Made by a program: the position numbers and the translations under genes. Source: Eunapius fragilis (lineage: Eukaryota > Porifera > Demospongiae > Spongillida > Spongillidae). Taken from it: DNA of 64,000 nucleotides. Shown piece after piece: positions 32,801-52,034 of the stretch. The notes beneath the pieces were generated by a model. The model saw only the letters and a list, made by a program, of their open reading frames with translations, was not told the origin of the DNA and searched no databases. Position 1 is the stretch's first letter, and each line of letters starts with the position of its first letter. The stretch covers positions 8,737,645 to 8,801,644 of the forward strand of contig OY811977.1 of NCBI GenBank assembly GCA_963681505.1, read 5' to 3'.

Positions 32801-35577
32801 TCCTCAACTGTTGTTTGATGTATCTATCGTGCTAAATTTACCAGTTGTCATGTATTTTTAAAATCACACCCTTGCTTACACGATGCGGATGCGGTTCTTA
32901 AAAATGCATTATGCGGACAATTTAATTGTCACAGAAAAAATTACGACAACTATACCTTTTTTGGAATGTTTTTTGAAGCATGATGTGTGTGCTACTTTAT
33001 ACATTCAATACCAGTCTTCTAACTCTAATCACTTTTGCCATTTGTACCGAAAACACACTGTACGTTTTCATGATTTTGTCCATTCATTTGGCTATTCCAG
33101 CAACACGCGATTGACAAATACCTATCGATGATACGCTTGTGGAGCTGGCAAATTCCAAATCTACTATGTGCTTTTTTATTTGCTTAATGCAAAGGACCCG
33201 TCTTTACTACCCCCTTCTTTTTGCATGTTGTTTTGATCTTTCCAAAATTTCTTGTTGGTACTTAAAGTTGCTTTGCATTTACCGAAAATACATTTTTTAG
33301 CAATGCAGTATTGACTGTATTTGACTATCTTTGAAGAATTGTAAGAAAGTATCAGTATTTTCTGAATTGATAACCATTTCCACAGTACAATGAGTTTTTG
33401 GTTTGTTCTCTGTTCATGAGAGTTTGCCACAAATTAATTTTAACTTGCTTCCTACGCGTAGGACGATGGTCCTACGCGTAGGACGTCTGGAGATTAAAGG
33501 TTAAGAGATGGAAAATTATCTCTGTGTGTAGTAACAGATGCAGCGACTAATGACATTGAGCTGATTGGAATGATAGGATCCGGTGCTTCTGGAGTAGTAC
33601 TGAAGGCTATGTGGAAGTCCAAGAACATGATGGTGGCTGTGAAAAGAATTCATGTGAAAACTGCTGACAATATCCAGAAAGAAGTACAATAATAATTTCC
33701 TTGCAAACATTGAATGAACTTTTTTGTCTCAGGTAGCAATAATGAAATCTGTGAAACACAAAAATATAGTCCAATTCCATGGTTACTATCAAGACCCCGA
33801 TGAAAACCATCTAATCATACTAGGTTTGTAACAATAGGAAACATTTGATTGTCATTAAATCATCGGAAGTTTCGTTAGAAACTTCCATATAGGATTTGAC
33901 CACGACTATGAATGTCATTAAAAAAACGCGACCCGTCTGTAACAACACTCCCGACGATCGGATCGTGTAGCTTGTTTTAGCAATCGATCTAGAAGCCAAA
34001 AATGAGTAGTTTCGTTTTTGTTTCATGTCGCTGAACGCGTGGTTGTTGAGAACAAGAGTGTACTGCCCGTCCTCGTACCCAGTCTCGGAACAAGGGGCGG
34101 GTCGTCTTCTTATTCTTCTTCTTCTCCTCCTTCTTCTTGGAAACGCATAACTCAGGACAGGAACATTTCTAAGCGATGAAAATTTCACCAATAGCTTCAG
34201 AATCGGCTGGAGGACTCGCTTTTATATAATATATGAAAAAAAAAAATAAGAAAACAAGTAAATAAAAACATTCTCTACGAGAAAGTTGGTGGGATATAGG
34301 ATTTGATTATGACATTGGTGGTGTAAAAAGCAAGGAAACAAGGTCTTATCAGAAGGGAAAATGTCATAGTCCTATATTTAGCACACAAACAACACATGCC
34401 CTAGAAATGTGCTAAATATAGGACTATGACATTTTCCCTTCTGATAAGACCTTGTTTCCTTGCTTTTTACACCACCAATGTCATAATCAAATCCTATATC
34501 CCACCAACTTTCTCGTAGAGAATGTTTTTATTTACTTGTAGCACTATAACTGGCAGAGCTGGCTGAGAATTCTTTGGACCATGTTCTCAAGACAACTTCT
34601 CCAGACACTAAAATCAGCCTGAATTGGGCCACACAAGTAGCCAAAGGTACTCTGAATTGTTCTCTCATTAATGCAATAATAAATCTTTTATGTTTATTTC
34701 AAGGCATGGCCTACCTTCATTATGATGCACCGCAAACAATTCTCCACGGAGACCTGAAGTCTACGAATGGTAAAGTACAGTATTACTTTGAAATAGTCTG
34801 CAGATACTGCCATGTGGTTACCCTAAAACATGTCTGCAGATACTGCCATGTGGTTACCCTAAAACAGTGCTCTCATTTGCTAATCACGTTGTGAAGGTGA
34901 GAATGCTTTTAGCTGTACCGTTATGTAAAAAACATTTTACAGATAACTGACTTCGGGAGTGCAAAGTTCATGGATGCAACACGTCAAACAAGTATTAACG
35001 TAACCTATGCTTGGTCTGCACCTGAGGTACGTATATCGATACCAAGAGCAAACTATCATTTACATCCTTGTATGTATTCTTAGCTCTTCAAGAGAGGACA
35101 AAGACCAAACCTGCCATGTGATGTCTACTCGTATGGCATTGTGTTATGGGAAATGGTGACACACATGGTACCATTTGATGACTGTGACAATCCACAAATA
35201 ATTGCTACTGTAACTACCGGTGATGTAAGTCTCCTGTTTAAACGATGTGTTATTCAATCAATGCAAGGTTCTTCCCCCACCCCTCCCCCCTTGAACTTCC
35301 CTCCTTAACAATAATACAGCGTCCTGAAATACCTGATAGTTGTCCTGATATTCTTAGAAACCTCATGACGGACTGCTGGAATGGCGACCCAAAGGTATAA
35401 ACAGCTATTTGGAGGTGCATAAAAACATGCTTGCAACGATATGAACCAAATGCGGTGCATAAATGCTCACAACACATGAAGCTCCATATATCCATGTATT
35501 TTACATTGCAGCTGCGACCTAATTTCAAGACAGTTGTACGCAAACTTGATGACGCTGGTGAAAAAGAATTTTTTTGA
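24796..35577 (+). CDS. Mind-bomb-type repeats + ankyrin repeats + TKL protein kinase (multi-exon)
   Basis: Hand-built model in consistent phase, 1002 residues. Exons 1-10: 24796-24828, 25471-25566, 25668-25839, 26027-26079, 26454-26549, 26601-26729, 26794-26889, 26951-27079, 27143-27238, 27314-27467. Exons 11-20: 27823-27920, 28149-28256, 28313-28353, 28427-28586, 28644-28795, 29071-29197, 30033-30242, 30298-30482, 30774-30828, 30991-31015. Kinase exons: 33532-33683, 33733-33823, 34557-34646, 34704-34769, 34868-34896, 34943-35026, 35084-35224, 35320-35394, 35512-35577. Residues 12-345 hold four Mib SH3-like units ('RRLQDSHGGWNNDMAE', 'WTYNPLCLVP'), mostly one exon pair (96+129 bases) each. 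Residues 352-712 hold about ten ankyrin repeats ('DEDGDTPLHLTAQR'). Residues 739-1002 are the kinase: GSGASGVV loop, VAVK lysine, HGDLKSTN catalytic loop, DFG, APE. The start is uncertain: exon 1 (MGGAQGKSSKE) or the ATG at 25444. Compared with Mind bomb it lacks RING and HERC2/ZZ domains. Likely cytosolic signalling kinase. Confidence 0.8.
29205..29560. repeat. Probable insertion in an ankyrin-region intron
   Basis: An 835-bp intron (29198-30032) is much longer than its neighbours. This part is GC-rich and contains 'ggcgccgaaggcgcc', 'agccggccttcggcccc' and C runs, unlike flanking intron sequence. It looks like an inserted repeat; boundaries are not resolved. Confidence 0.4.
29760..29847. 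repeat. (CA)n microsatellite in intron
   Basis: CA repeat with a few interruptions in the same long intron. Confidence 0.9.
31079..31720 (+). pseudogene. Dead duplicate of the kinase cassette (N-lobe to catalytic loop)
   Basis: Exons at 31079-31226, 31295-31385, 31440-31529 and 31576-31641 match, one for one, the first four kinase exons of the downstream cassette. They encode 'VRHKNIVQFYGVTKDPDGG', 'LAEDSLYHAVCKLTPDTRR' and 'LHYDAPDTILHGDLKSLN'. The first exon is out of phase by one base within the G-rich glycine loop (about 31122-31137). After a damaged fifth exon start (31696) there is no DFG or C-lobe. Exon 20 of the gene can splice in the correct phase either to this cassette or to the intact one, so skipping is needed to make an active kinase. 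Confidence 0.75.
31722..32710. other. Intron sequence, nothing coding; G run at about 31997-32013
   Basis: Sequence between the dead cassette and the TTAA element. Probably where the C-lobe of the duplicate was lost. No motif recognised. Confidence 0.4.
32711..33504 (+). mobile_element. TTAA-flanked piggyBac-like MITE, copy 2
   Basis: Flanked by TTAA at 32711-32714 and 33501-33504, with inverted ends TTAACCTTTAATCTCCAGG / its reverse complement. The palindromes CCTACGCGTAGG lie near both ends. Its right end is only 27 bases before the first exon of the intact kinase cassette. Confidence 0.85.
33861..34215 (-). repeat. Dispersed repeat, inverted partner of 15659-15985
   Basis: Same family as described at 15659-15985, in an intron of the kinase gene. 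A run of CTT/TTC triplets lies at about 34107-34140. Confidence 0.65.
34254..34539. mobile_element. Near-perfect 286-bp palindrome (132-bp arms, 22-bp loop)
   Basis: The left arm (34254-34385) and right arm (34408-34539) are reverse complements with no mismatch that I could find. The arms begin ACAAGTAAATAAAAACATTC. It sits in a kinase-gene intron and ends 17 bases before the exon at 34557. Perfect arms indicate a recent foldback element or an inverted duplication. Confidence 0.85.
34783..34866 (+). repeat. Tandem duplication of an acceptor-proximal segment
   Basis: A 35-bp unit containing 'ctgcagatactgccatgtgg' occurs twice directly before the 29-base exon at 34868. Confidence 0.8.
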
Positions 35578-35650
35578 ACCAACTGAACTTGCTATCATTA
35601 TAAAATGTGTTGCATATGCGTATATTTAGACTGTTTTAGTGCAATTTCTT

Positions 35651-35656
35651 ATTAAA
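35651..35656 (+). terminator. Candidate polyadenylation signal of the kinase gene
   Basis: ATTAAA about 75 bases after the stop codon. Confidence 0.45.
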
Positions 35657-35699
35657 GCACACTGCTGCATGCACCTTGCAACAAAAATTATATATATAG

Positions 35700-36130
35700 G
35701 TTACTTTGATTATCCTTGGCCAGTTTGTTTCCATGTTTGCTCTCTCCCCCCCCTCCCCCCCACACACACAGAGCCTTGGTCAAATACATATCATTTACAG
35801 CATGAGTATTGATTCATCGCTTTAACATGTTTATCGATTCATGCTTTAACAAGACATTGAAAAACGAAACAGTGGATCAAACAATACCCACGACAACCAC
35901 ATGAACACACACAAACACACCAAGTTTACACCAACAAAAAAATAATAATGCACCTACAGATTCCTACCTAAACACTGCCTTGCCATTGCATTTCCTGTGA
36001 TTCCCTCTCCAACAGCAACAAAACAAAACAAAAAAAAACATACGACTCAACATATGTGTACGTTCGGTTTTCATATGATAAAGTTTCTGTTGTGTGTAAA
36101 ATCAGATCAGATCTGCAGCGTATGGAAACC
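35700..36130. other. Spacer between convergent 3' ends
   Basis: AT-rich, no coding frame. It separates the kinase gene (plus) from the GAREM-like gene (minus). Confidence 0.45.
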
Positions 36131-44413
<8,283 letters not shown>

Positions 44414-45176
44414 GGTTGCGCCTTCTCTTTTGCGTGCCCGTCCTGCACAAAAACAGTACTGTAAATAACCGCAACACCTCAGATTGTGGGGAACGTGGTT
44501 TATGTAGCGAGCGGGCTTTTTGTTGCCGTAAATTCACAGTATACGGAAAATATCTACTTAGTGGATTTTGTTTAAATTGTTTTGTTGTATAACCAGGTAG
44601 AAGGATACATAGGTACAGAAGACAGAGAATGCAGGAGGGGTCCTCTATATAAAACCAGATAGTCGCAAACAACATAATCTTGAATGCAACATGCATATTA
44701 ATATATAGATTACGTTATGTACGGGCTTAAACCAAGTAACTCATCCTCCTGTTGTTAAAGATGGGAAGAGAGCAAATTTTGCTGAGGTTATCTCCCCAAG
44801 AAATGCATGTTTATGCCTCTTGGGCTTATATATTGCTAGAGAAATAGCTTAACTCAGTACAGCCGCAACTTGCCATGCATGGGTATATACTCCAGTATGT
44901 ATGGTAACCCAGTGATCCCCGCTTCCAACATCTGCAATTGAGCATTTCTAACTTTAATATTTCGCTATGCTGCATGTATATAAGGTATACTGGCGGTATA
45001 TAACTCATTGGCCACCCTGTCGGGAGTCGAGTTGGTAGGATCGAATTGTAAGCTCCATGCACTATGTAGATAAGTGCATGCAAAACTAGGTGTATAGTGC
45101 AAAAATATGTATCCGTTGGTGAGGGTTATATGAAGCAAGTTTTCCAGGCCGCATGCTCGGAGTCTAACGACCTGTG

Positions 45177-45211
<35 letters not shown>

Positions 45212-45560
45212 GTGTCGTTTGACGGCTTTGACCACTTCGTAATTATAATTCTCAATCGGAAGCGAAGTCACGATAAGACTCAGAAGCCTCAATTGGGGCC
45301 GAGGGAGCATTCTGGCATTATATAACTGGTGGACCATGCAGCTGCTTAATTCGTTTCAGCTGGACACATCTGAAAGTAAGGAGTCACCCATGCCAGGCAT
45401 TGAATCGAGTGAGTTGTAAGTTTAATTGCAAATACGCAACTGATAAAGTAAGTCAGTATTGATTTAACATAATTGCACGCAAGACCCAATTATGACGTCC
45501 CTTCAGAGGGGTTAAGAGAAGTGTTTTTTTTTTTTACTTTCCTAATAAAACTGTTAAAAT
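44414..45560. other. GAREM-like 5' flank and intergenic; poly-T 45179-45208
   Basis: No gene recognised. A run of about 30 T lies at 45179-45208, possibly the tail of an old retroposed element on the minus strand, but no body was identified. Confidence 0.4.
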
Positions 45561-45574
45561 GGAGGTAGGGTGTG

Positions 45575-46745
45575 TAACCGATTTTCAGGTTTTGTAGGTT
45601 AATCGGTTATTCGCGATTACCTATTCGGTCGACTATGTACTTACTTGAATAGCAGTTTACCGATTGCAGAATTTTCTTTAGTCGAAATAACCGATTCTGT
45701 TTTTCTTAGTCGCGATTAGTCGATATTCGTTTCCTTCATATATGCGAAAATCGGTAGCAAATCGATTACCCCTTTTTATGTGTCCCTTGCTTTTCCCGCC
45801 TGTACAAAGGCATACTAATGGATTAATTAATCGGTAAAAAGATACATTGTGATGTAATCAACACTTAGTCGCACGTCTGGGGACCCGGCTGAAGGTAATC
45901 ATCAGTGCCCTCCCTCAAAATACGCGCAGTGGCACGGCTATTTAAATACGTTCGCACTTTCTCTGCAGTATTGTACATGTGCATTAATCAAACGCGCTAC
46001 GTACTCTTTTGCACAGGTGACAGGTGTCCAAATACTTCGGTACACTGGCTCTTTTCCAGACGTTCGGCCATGACGTTCTGAATATCCTACATGTCTCAAT
46101 TGGCGGCTTTGTCATATGCGTGGAGCGGTGTTCCATCATGAGGTGTCTAGCTGGTACTGCTCAGTACTTATTGAATTGTATACTGAGTGCGAATAATGGA
46201 TTATACTGCCAATTGTGACGGATGGGAATGATACATGTACGTGTTTAAGGCATTTTGTACCAGAAAAGAGGGCAAGCTGACAAACTATTCATTTTCCTTT
46301 TTATCTCAGTAAACTAAAATCTTACTTGTCTCATACTTAGTACTCAGTGCGTTGGTAGCGGGGGAACAAATAGCCGCGTGTTTTTCGGTGAAAAAAAAAA
46401 TGCTTGGGTCACAATCCGCCGCCATTGAATTATGGGTTTGGCGTAATATTGGCATACTCATCGTTCTTAGTCCCTGTTGATACTATCTTTGTATGATTTA
46501 AATAAGCAACTGATAAGCAATCAAACCGGCTATACTTGTATTAGACTTGAGAAACTGTGATTTATCGTGCCATTATTTAAAAAAGACAAACCTGGAAAAA
46601 ACTAGGTAATCGTTGGCAAATAAATAGTGCACTAATCGCCAAAATCGATTTAATGTTTCTAATAACCGATTTGCAAGTTGCTAAAAATCGATTGGACTTT
46701 TTTCATAGTCGAAATAATCGATTTTGATTTATAAAAAAGGTTAGA
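45575..46745. mobile_element. Candidate DNA element with CGATTA-rich ends
   Basis: Both ends (45575-45775 and 46590-46745) are packed with variants of 'aaccgatt', 'tcgattac' and 'cgattagtcgat' in opposite orientation, while the interior lacks them. Ends read 'tgtgtaaccgattt' and, reversed, 'gtgtctaaccttttt'. Sub-terminal repeats of this sort occur in DNA transposons. No exact terminal repeat or target duplication was established. The interior includes the repeat at 46305-46500. Confidence 0.35.
46305..46500 (+). repeat. Dispersed repeat, partner of 4555-4745
   Basis: Matches the reverse complement of 4555-4745; see that entry. Confidence 0.55.
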
Positions 46746-46749
46746 CACT

Positions 46750-47500
46750 CTAAATGGAGGTCAACTAGACCATACAAAATTCAGTTTATAGCACATCATT
46801 AGGACAGAAAATATTCTTCTGCATTTCAAGGAATCAGGCTGAAGGCTGGTATAGCAAGCCTTACCATAACAGGACAGCTATATAGAGAGATTCAAAGGAG
46901 GTGTTTTCTCAATACATTTTTTAAATGTCCTTTTTAAAGGAACCATGGAGAAACATGGGAGAGCAATAACAATTTCATGAATTGATCAGATGAAATATAG
47001 CTGTATCCATGGAGTCCTTTTAGGAGGACTGCATGTCTTTGAGGCTATTCATAATAGTTGAGGTAAGCCACACCCTATTGTATCATGCGAGAAAATCTTT
47101 CACTAAACATTTCCCGCCCACTGCATAATATATAATTATATATATGAATTTCAAATCTATTGTATATTAACATTGCATTAGACATACACAATTTATGTAG
47201 ACTAAATAAATTCCACTTCAGACCATTGACTTCAGCCTACTGGAGCCGAGAGGCTTTCATGGCTTCCTTTCCCCATGCATCATAAGTACTAACCAATAAT
47301 AACCAAAAATAACCGTTAATACTAAACAATAATAACCATCATCATAACTTGCCATTACATCCATCATTCCTTTCTTTGGCATCCTTAGGGGTTTCTTAGT
47401 TCAGAGCTAGGATCAGCAGGGTGACCTCTTTGGTCCTTTGCTCTTCTCCCTACCTATAAAAACATCGTGGTCTCAATTATGCAGTGGTGGATGGGGGAGG
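46750..47500. other. Intergenic, nothing recognised
   Basis: AT-rich; a short run of 'aataaccaa' repeats at about 47290-47340. No gene. Confidence 0.4.
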
Positions 47501-47850
47501 GGCACCGGGGACGCGTGCCCCCTCTTTCGTTCGTCTAATTATATATTCATAGCCGCGTTAAATTGCATTTTGAACGTATAAATACCAAAGCTTCCTCGCC
47601 CCTGCCGCACCAACCCCCTTTCGGTGAACGCGCCCATTTTCCACTTCATTGTCACTTTTTATAATTGGTGCCCCCCTTTCCAAAATTCCTGGATCCGCCC
47701 CTGCTATGTTGACTGCGGAAACCTTTTGTTGAATTTGTGGCACCTGGATGAGGGTCATGGGGTATTGGCGGGCCCAAAAGATTGGTCCCCCTCTTAGCCT
47801 CCATGTCAATCTACCCAAATGTGAGTTTTTGTTTTGCACCAAGTGAACTG
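47500..47850 (-). repeat. Probable dispersed repeat
   Basis: Minus-strand frame includes 'ADPGILERGAPII'. Such a phrase is common in translations of interspersed repeats of marine invertebrates (recollection, not checked). Compositionally distinct from its flanks. No real protein is implied. Confidence 0.3.
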
Positions 47851-47959
47851 AACTACTGCAATTCCAAATTATGAAAAATTCAAGTCCAACAAACCCTAGC
47901 TAGTGATCCTCAGGATTCAGATCGGTGAGCAACCTAGCGACCCATAATGATGTGGATAG

Positions 47960-48025
47960 AGAGGAGACATTCTGTACTACTGAGGAGACATTCTGTACTA
48001 CTGAGGAGACATTCTATACTACTGA
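47960..48025. repeat. 21-bp tandem repeat, three copies
   Basis: 'gaggagacattctgtactac' repeated three times, the last with one change. Confidence 0.9.
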
Positions 48026-48029
48026 TGAT

Positions 48030-48480
48030 TCATGATTCATTGCTTCTGGTTATGCTTTACTTTTTCATCCCAAATTAGGAAGCTTTCTGTGGCTTCTGCC
48101 TCCAGACAATGTGGTGCTTTGCCTGGGTTTGAATTGTAGACCTCCCACCTGTTCAGAAGATGTTAGTGTCCATGGTCTACTGGCTGCTCAGGTGATCCTA
48201 CAGTTATGTGGAGGACTTTGCAAGCAGGATCACCTGACCTGTGCCACGCCTCCTTCCCCACGCATGCCTGGCCTCCAGCTTTTCACATTCGCAGTCATTT
48301 CTCCCACTGCACATCTGTTGATACTTCTGATCATGTCTTCAGCCATCAAAATAGAAGGAGCTTTCCTGCAAGATAGACAACCACCTGACGTCTTCAATCA
48401 CCTCCCGAATATTTCTTCTGTTGCTGCATGCACCTGCTGTCATGTCCGCCTTTGATAATATTACATTATTGTAGCAGCAG
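48030..48480. other. No gene recognised
   Basis: An open frame at 48111-48455 (114 codons) has no familiar domain. Possibly a degraded piece of the retrotransposon whose C-terminal fragment lies on the far side of the minisatellite. Confidence 0.3.
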
Positions 48481-48484
48481 TGCA

Positions 48485-51385
48485 ACGGATAGGCCCTGCA
48501 GGGATAGGCCCAGCCAGAGCTGCAGGAACAGGTCCAGCCAGAGCTGACAGGGATAGGCCCAGCCAGAGCTTCAGGGATGGGCCCAGCCAGAGCTGCAGGA
48601 ACAGGTCCAGCCAGAGCTGACAGGGATAGGCCCAGCCAGAGCTGTAGGGATAGGTCCAGCCAGAGCTGCAGGGATAGGCCCAGCCAGAGCTGTAGGGATA
48701 GGCCCAGCCTAAGCTGCAGGGATAGGCCGAGCCAGAGTTGCAGGGATAGGCCCAGCCAGAGCTACAGGGATAGACCCAGCCAGAGCTGCAGGGATGGGCC
48801 CAGCCAGAGCTGACGGGATATGTCCAGCCAGAGCTGCAGGGAGAGGCCCAGCCAGAGCTGCAGGATAGCTGGCTCAGCCAGAGCTGCAGGGATAGGTCCA
48901 GTCAGAGCTGCAGGAATAGGTCCAGCCAGAGCTGATAGTGATAGGCCCAGCCTCAGCTGCAGGGATAGGCCCAGCCAGAGCTGGCCCAGCCAGAGCTGCA
49001 GGGATAGGCCCAGCCAGAGCTGTAGGGATAGGTCCAGCTAGAGCTGCAGGGATAGGCCCAGCCTAAGCTGCAGGGATAGGCCCAGCCAGAGTTGCAGGGA
49101 TAGGCCCAGCCAGAGCTACAGGGATAGACCCAGCCAGAGCTTCAGGGATGGGCCCAGACAGAGCTGATGGGATAGGTCCAGCCAGAGCTGCAGGAACAGG
49201 TCCAGCCAGAGCTGTAGGGATAAGTCCAGCCAGAGCTGCAGGGATAGACCCAGCCAGAGCTGCAAGGATAGGTCCAACCAGAGCTGTAGGGATAGACCCA
49301 GCCAGAGCTGCAGGGATAGGCCCAGCCTAAGCTGCAGGGATAGACCCAGCCAGAGCTGCAGGGATAGGTCCAGCCAGAGCTGCAGGGATAGGCCCAGCCA
49401 GAGCTGCATGGATAGGTCCAGCCAGAGCTGCAGGGATAGGTCCAACCAGAGCTGTAGGGATAGACCCAGCCAGAGCTGCAGGGATAGGTCCAACCAGAGC
49501 TGCAGGGATAGACCCAGCCAGAGCTGCAGGGATAGGTCCAGCCAGAGCTGCAGGGATAGGTCCAACCAGAGCTGTAGGGATAGACCCAGCCAGAGCTGCA
49601 GGGATAGGCCCAGCCAGAGCTGCAAGGATAGGTCCAGCCAGAGCTGCAGGAACAGGTCCAGCCAGAGCTGTAGGGATAAGTCCAGCCAGAGCTGCAGGGA
49701 TAGACCCAGCCAGAACTGCAGGGATAGGCCCAGCCAGAGCTGTAGGGATAGACCCAGCCAGAGCTGCAGGGATAGGCCCAGCCAGAGCTGCAGGGATAGG
49801 TCCAGCCAGAGCTGCAGGGATAGACCCAGCCAGAGCTGCAAGGATAGGTCCAGCCAGAGCTGCAGGAACAGGTCCAGCCAGAGCTGTAGGGATAAGTCCA
49901 GCCAGAGCTGCAGGGATAGACCCAGCCAGAACTGCAGGGATAGGCCCAGCCAGAGCTGTAGGGATAGGTTCAGCCAGAGCTGACGGGATAGGTCCAGCCA
50001 GAGCTGTAGGGATAGGTTCAGCCAGAGCTGCAGGGATAGACCCAGCCAGAGCTGCAGGGATGGGCCCAGCCAGAGCTACAGGGATAGACCCAGCCAGAGC
50101 TATAGGGATAGGCCCAGCCAGAGCTGCAGGGATAGGCCCAGCCAGAGTTGTAGGGATAGACCCAGCCAGAGCTGTAGGGATAAGTCCAGCCAGAGCTGCA
50201 GGGATAGACCCAGCCAGAACTGCAGGGATAGGCCCAGCCAGAGCTGCAGGGATAGGCCCAGCCAGAGCTGAAAAGGATAGGCCCAGCCAGAGCTGCAGGA
50301 ATAGGTCCAGCCAGAGCTGAAAAGGATAGGCCCAGCCAGAGCTGCAGGGATAGGCCCAGCCAGAGCTGCAGGGATAGACCCAGCCAGAGCTGTAGGGATA
50401 AGTCCAGCCAGAGCTGCAGGGATAGACCCAGCCAGAACTGCAGGGATAGGCCCAGCCAGAGCTGCAGGGATAGGCCCAGCCAGAGCTGCCGGGATAGGTC
50501 CAGCCAGAGCTGCAGGAACAGGTCCAGCCAGAGCTGTAGGGATAAGTCCAGCCAGAGCTGCAGGGATAGACCCAGCCAGAACTGCAGGGATAGGCCCAGC
50601 CAGAGCTGTAGGGATAGGTTCAGCCAGAGCTGACGGGATAGGTCCAGCCAGAGCTGTAGGGATAGGTTCAGCCAGAGCTGCAGGGATAGACCCAGCCAGA
50701 GCTGCAGGGATGGGCCCAGCCAGAGCTACAGGGATAGACCCAGCCAGAGCTATAGGGATAGGCCCAGCCAGAGCTGCAGGGATAGGCCCAGCCAGAGTTG
50801 TAGGGATAGGCCCAACCAGAGCTGCAGGAATAGGTCCAGCCAGAGCTGACAAGGATAGGCCCAGCCAGAGCTGCAGGGATAGGCCCAGCCTAAGCTGCAG
50901 GGATAGGCCCAGCCAGAGTTGCAGGGATAGGCCCAGCCAGAGCTACAGGGATAGACCCAGCCAGAGCTGCAGGGAGAGGCCCAGCCAGAGCTGCAGGATA
51001 GCTGGCTCAGCCAGAGCTGCAGGGATGGGCCCAGCCAGAGCTGTGGATAGGCCCAGTCAAAGCTGACAGGGATAGGCCCAGCCAGAGCTGTAGGAATAGG
51101 TCCAGCCAGAGCTGTAGGGATAGGTCCAGCCAGAGCTGTAAGGATAGGTCCAGCCAGAGCTGTTGGAATAGGCTCAGCCAGAGCTACAGGGTTAGGTCCA
51201 GCCAGAGCTACAGGGAAAGGCCCAGCCAGAGCTGCAGGGATGGGCCCAGCCAGAGCTGCAGAGATAGGCCCAGCCTGAGCTGCAGGGATAGACCCAGTCA
51301 GTGGTGCAGGGATAGGCCCAGCCAGAGCTGCAGGGATAGGCCCAGCCTAAGCTGCAGGGATAGGCCCAGCCAGAGCTGCAGGTTT
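48485..51385. repeat. 2.9-kb minisatellite, 24-bp unit, about 120 copies
   Basis: Unit 'gggataggcccagccagagctgca' (24 bases) with frequent point variants. Because the unit is a multiple of three, several frames stay open on both strands (for example repeated IGPARAAG or DRPSQSCR); these are not genes. Larger blocks recur: about 300 bases from 49861 recur at 50511, and the variant 'ggatagctggctcagccag' occurs at both about 48865 and 50996. This shows higher-order duplication. Confidence 0.95.
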
Positions 51386-51389
51386 ACAA

Positions 51390-51870
51390 TAAAGCTTCTG
51401 CACACATGATCATGAAACAATTTCCAACTCCTGGTGTTTATGACAACCACCTAGACCTCAACAAGGCCATTGCTGCATACCATAAGTTAGTTGTCCCAAC
51501 CCGTTGCATAGCCACTCCTTCTCATGCAAGAAGCTTCTGCTGCCATTTATGACAGTTTATTCTTCTTACTTCTACCACTCTTCCACAAGACAAAGCCGGG
51601 CTTACTGCAGTAGCTGCTCAAGCTGTTCTTTTTCCTCAATACATCCTCCCTGGGACTGAAATGAAACCAGCTGACATTTTTATTCCAACATGGTCTGCAG
51701 GCAAAACTGTAGTCATAGACATCTCTGATGCCAGCCCAACACAATTCCATCTCATCGAACGAAGCAAAGTCATGCATTACCAACCAGTTATATACCAAAG
51801 ATTCACCACCATTTGGCGGAGACAACTCGTCAGAGAAGTGATTGCCAGGCAGCCTTTGTAAACTTTGTCA
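51390..51870 (+). pseudogene. Retrotransposon C-terminal nuclease-like fragment
   Basis: The frame at 51661-51861 reads 'KPADIFIPTWSAGKTVVIDI', the same type of motif found C-terminal to the RT in the family 1/2 elements (P-A-D-h-h-h-P-x-W ... h-D-h). It lacks the RT and is preceded by the minisatellite. Stops occur upstream. Confidence 0.5.
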
Positions 51871-52034
51871 GTAATTGTGAATGGACTTTAAATGTGTTAT
51901 GTATTCTTCCTCATAGTAATGTTTAAAGCAGAGTCACTCGAGGTTAATTGTAGTGCTAGGGCTTTAGTTGGTTTTATTTGTTATACTATATAATATGTTC
52001 CAGTTATATGATTTTCTATTGTGTATAATTACTG

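Noticed and set aside
49116-50852. Long repeat-containing open frames (up to 250 codons, both strands)
   Set aside because: The 24-bp minisatellite unit is divisible by three and lacks stops in several frames. No start context, no non-repeat part, no splice structure.
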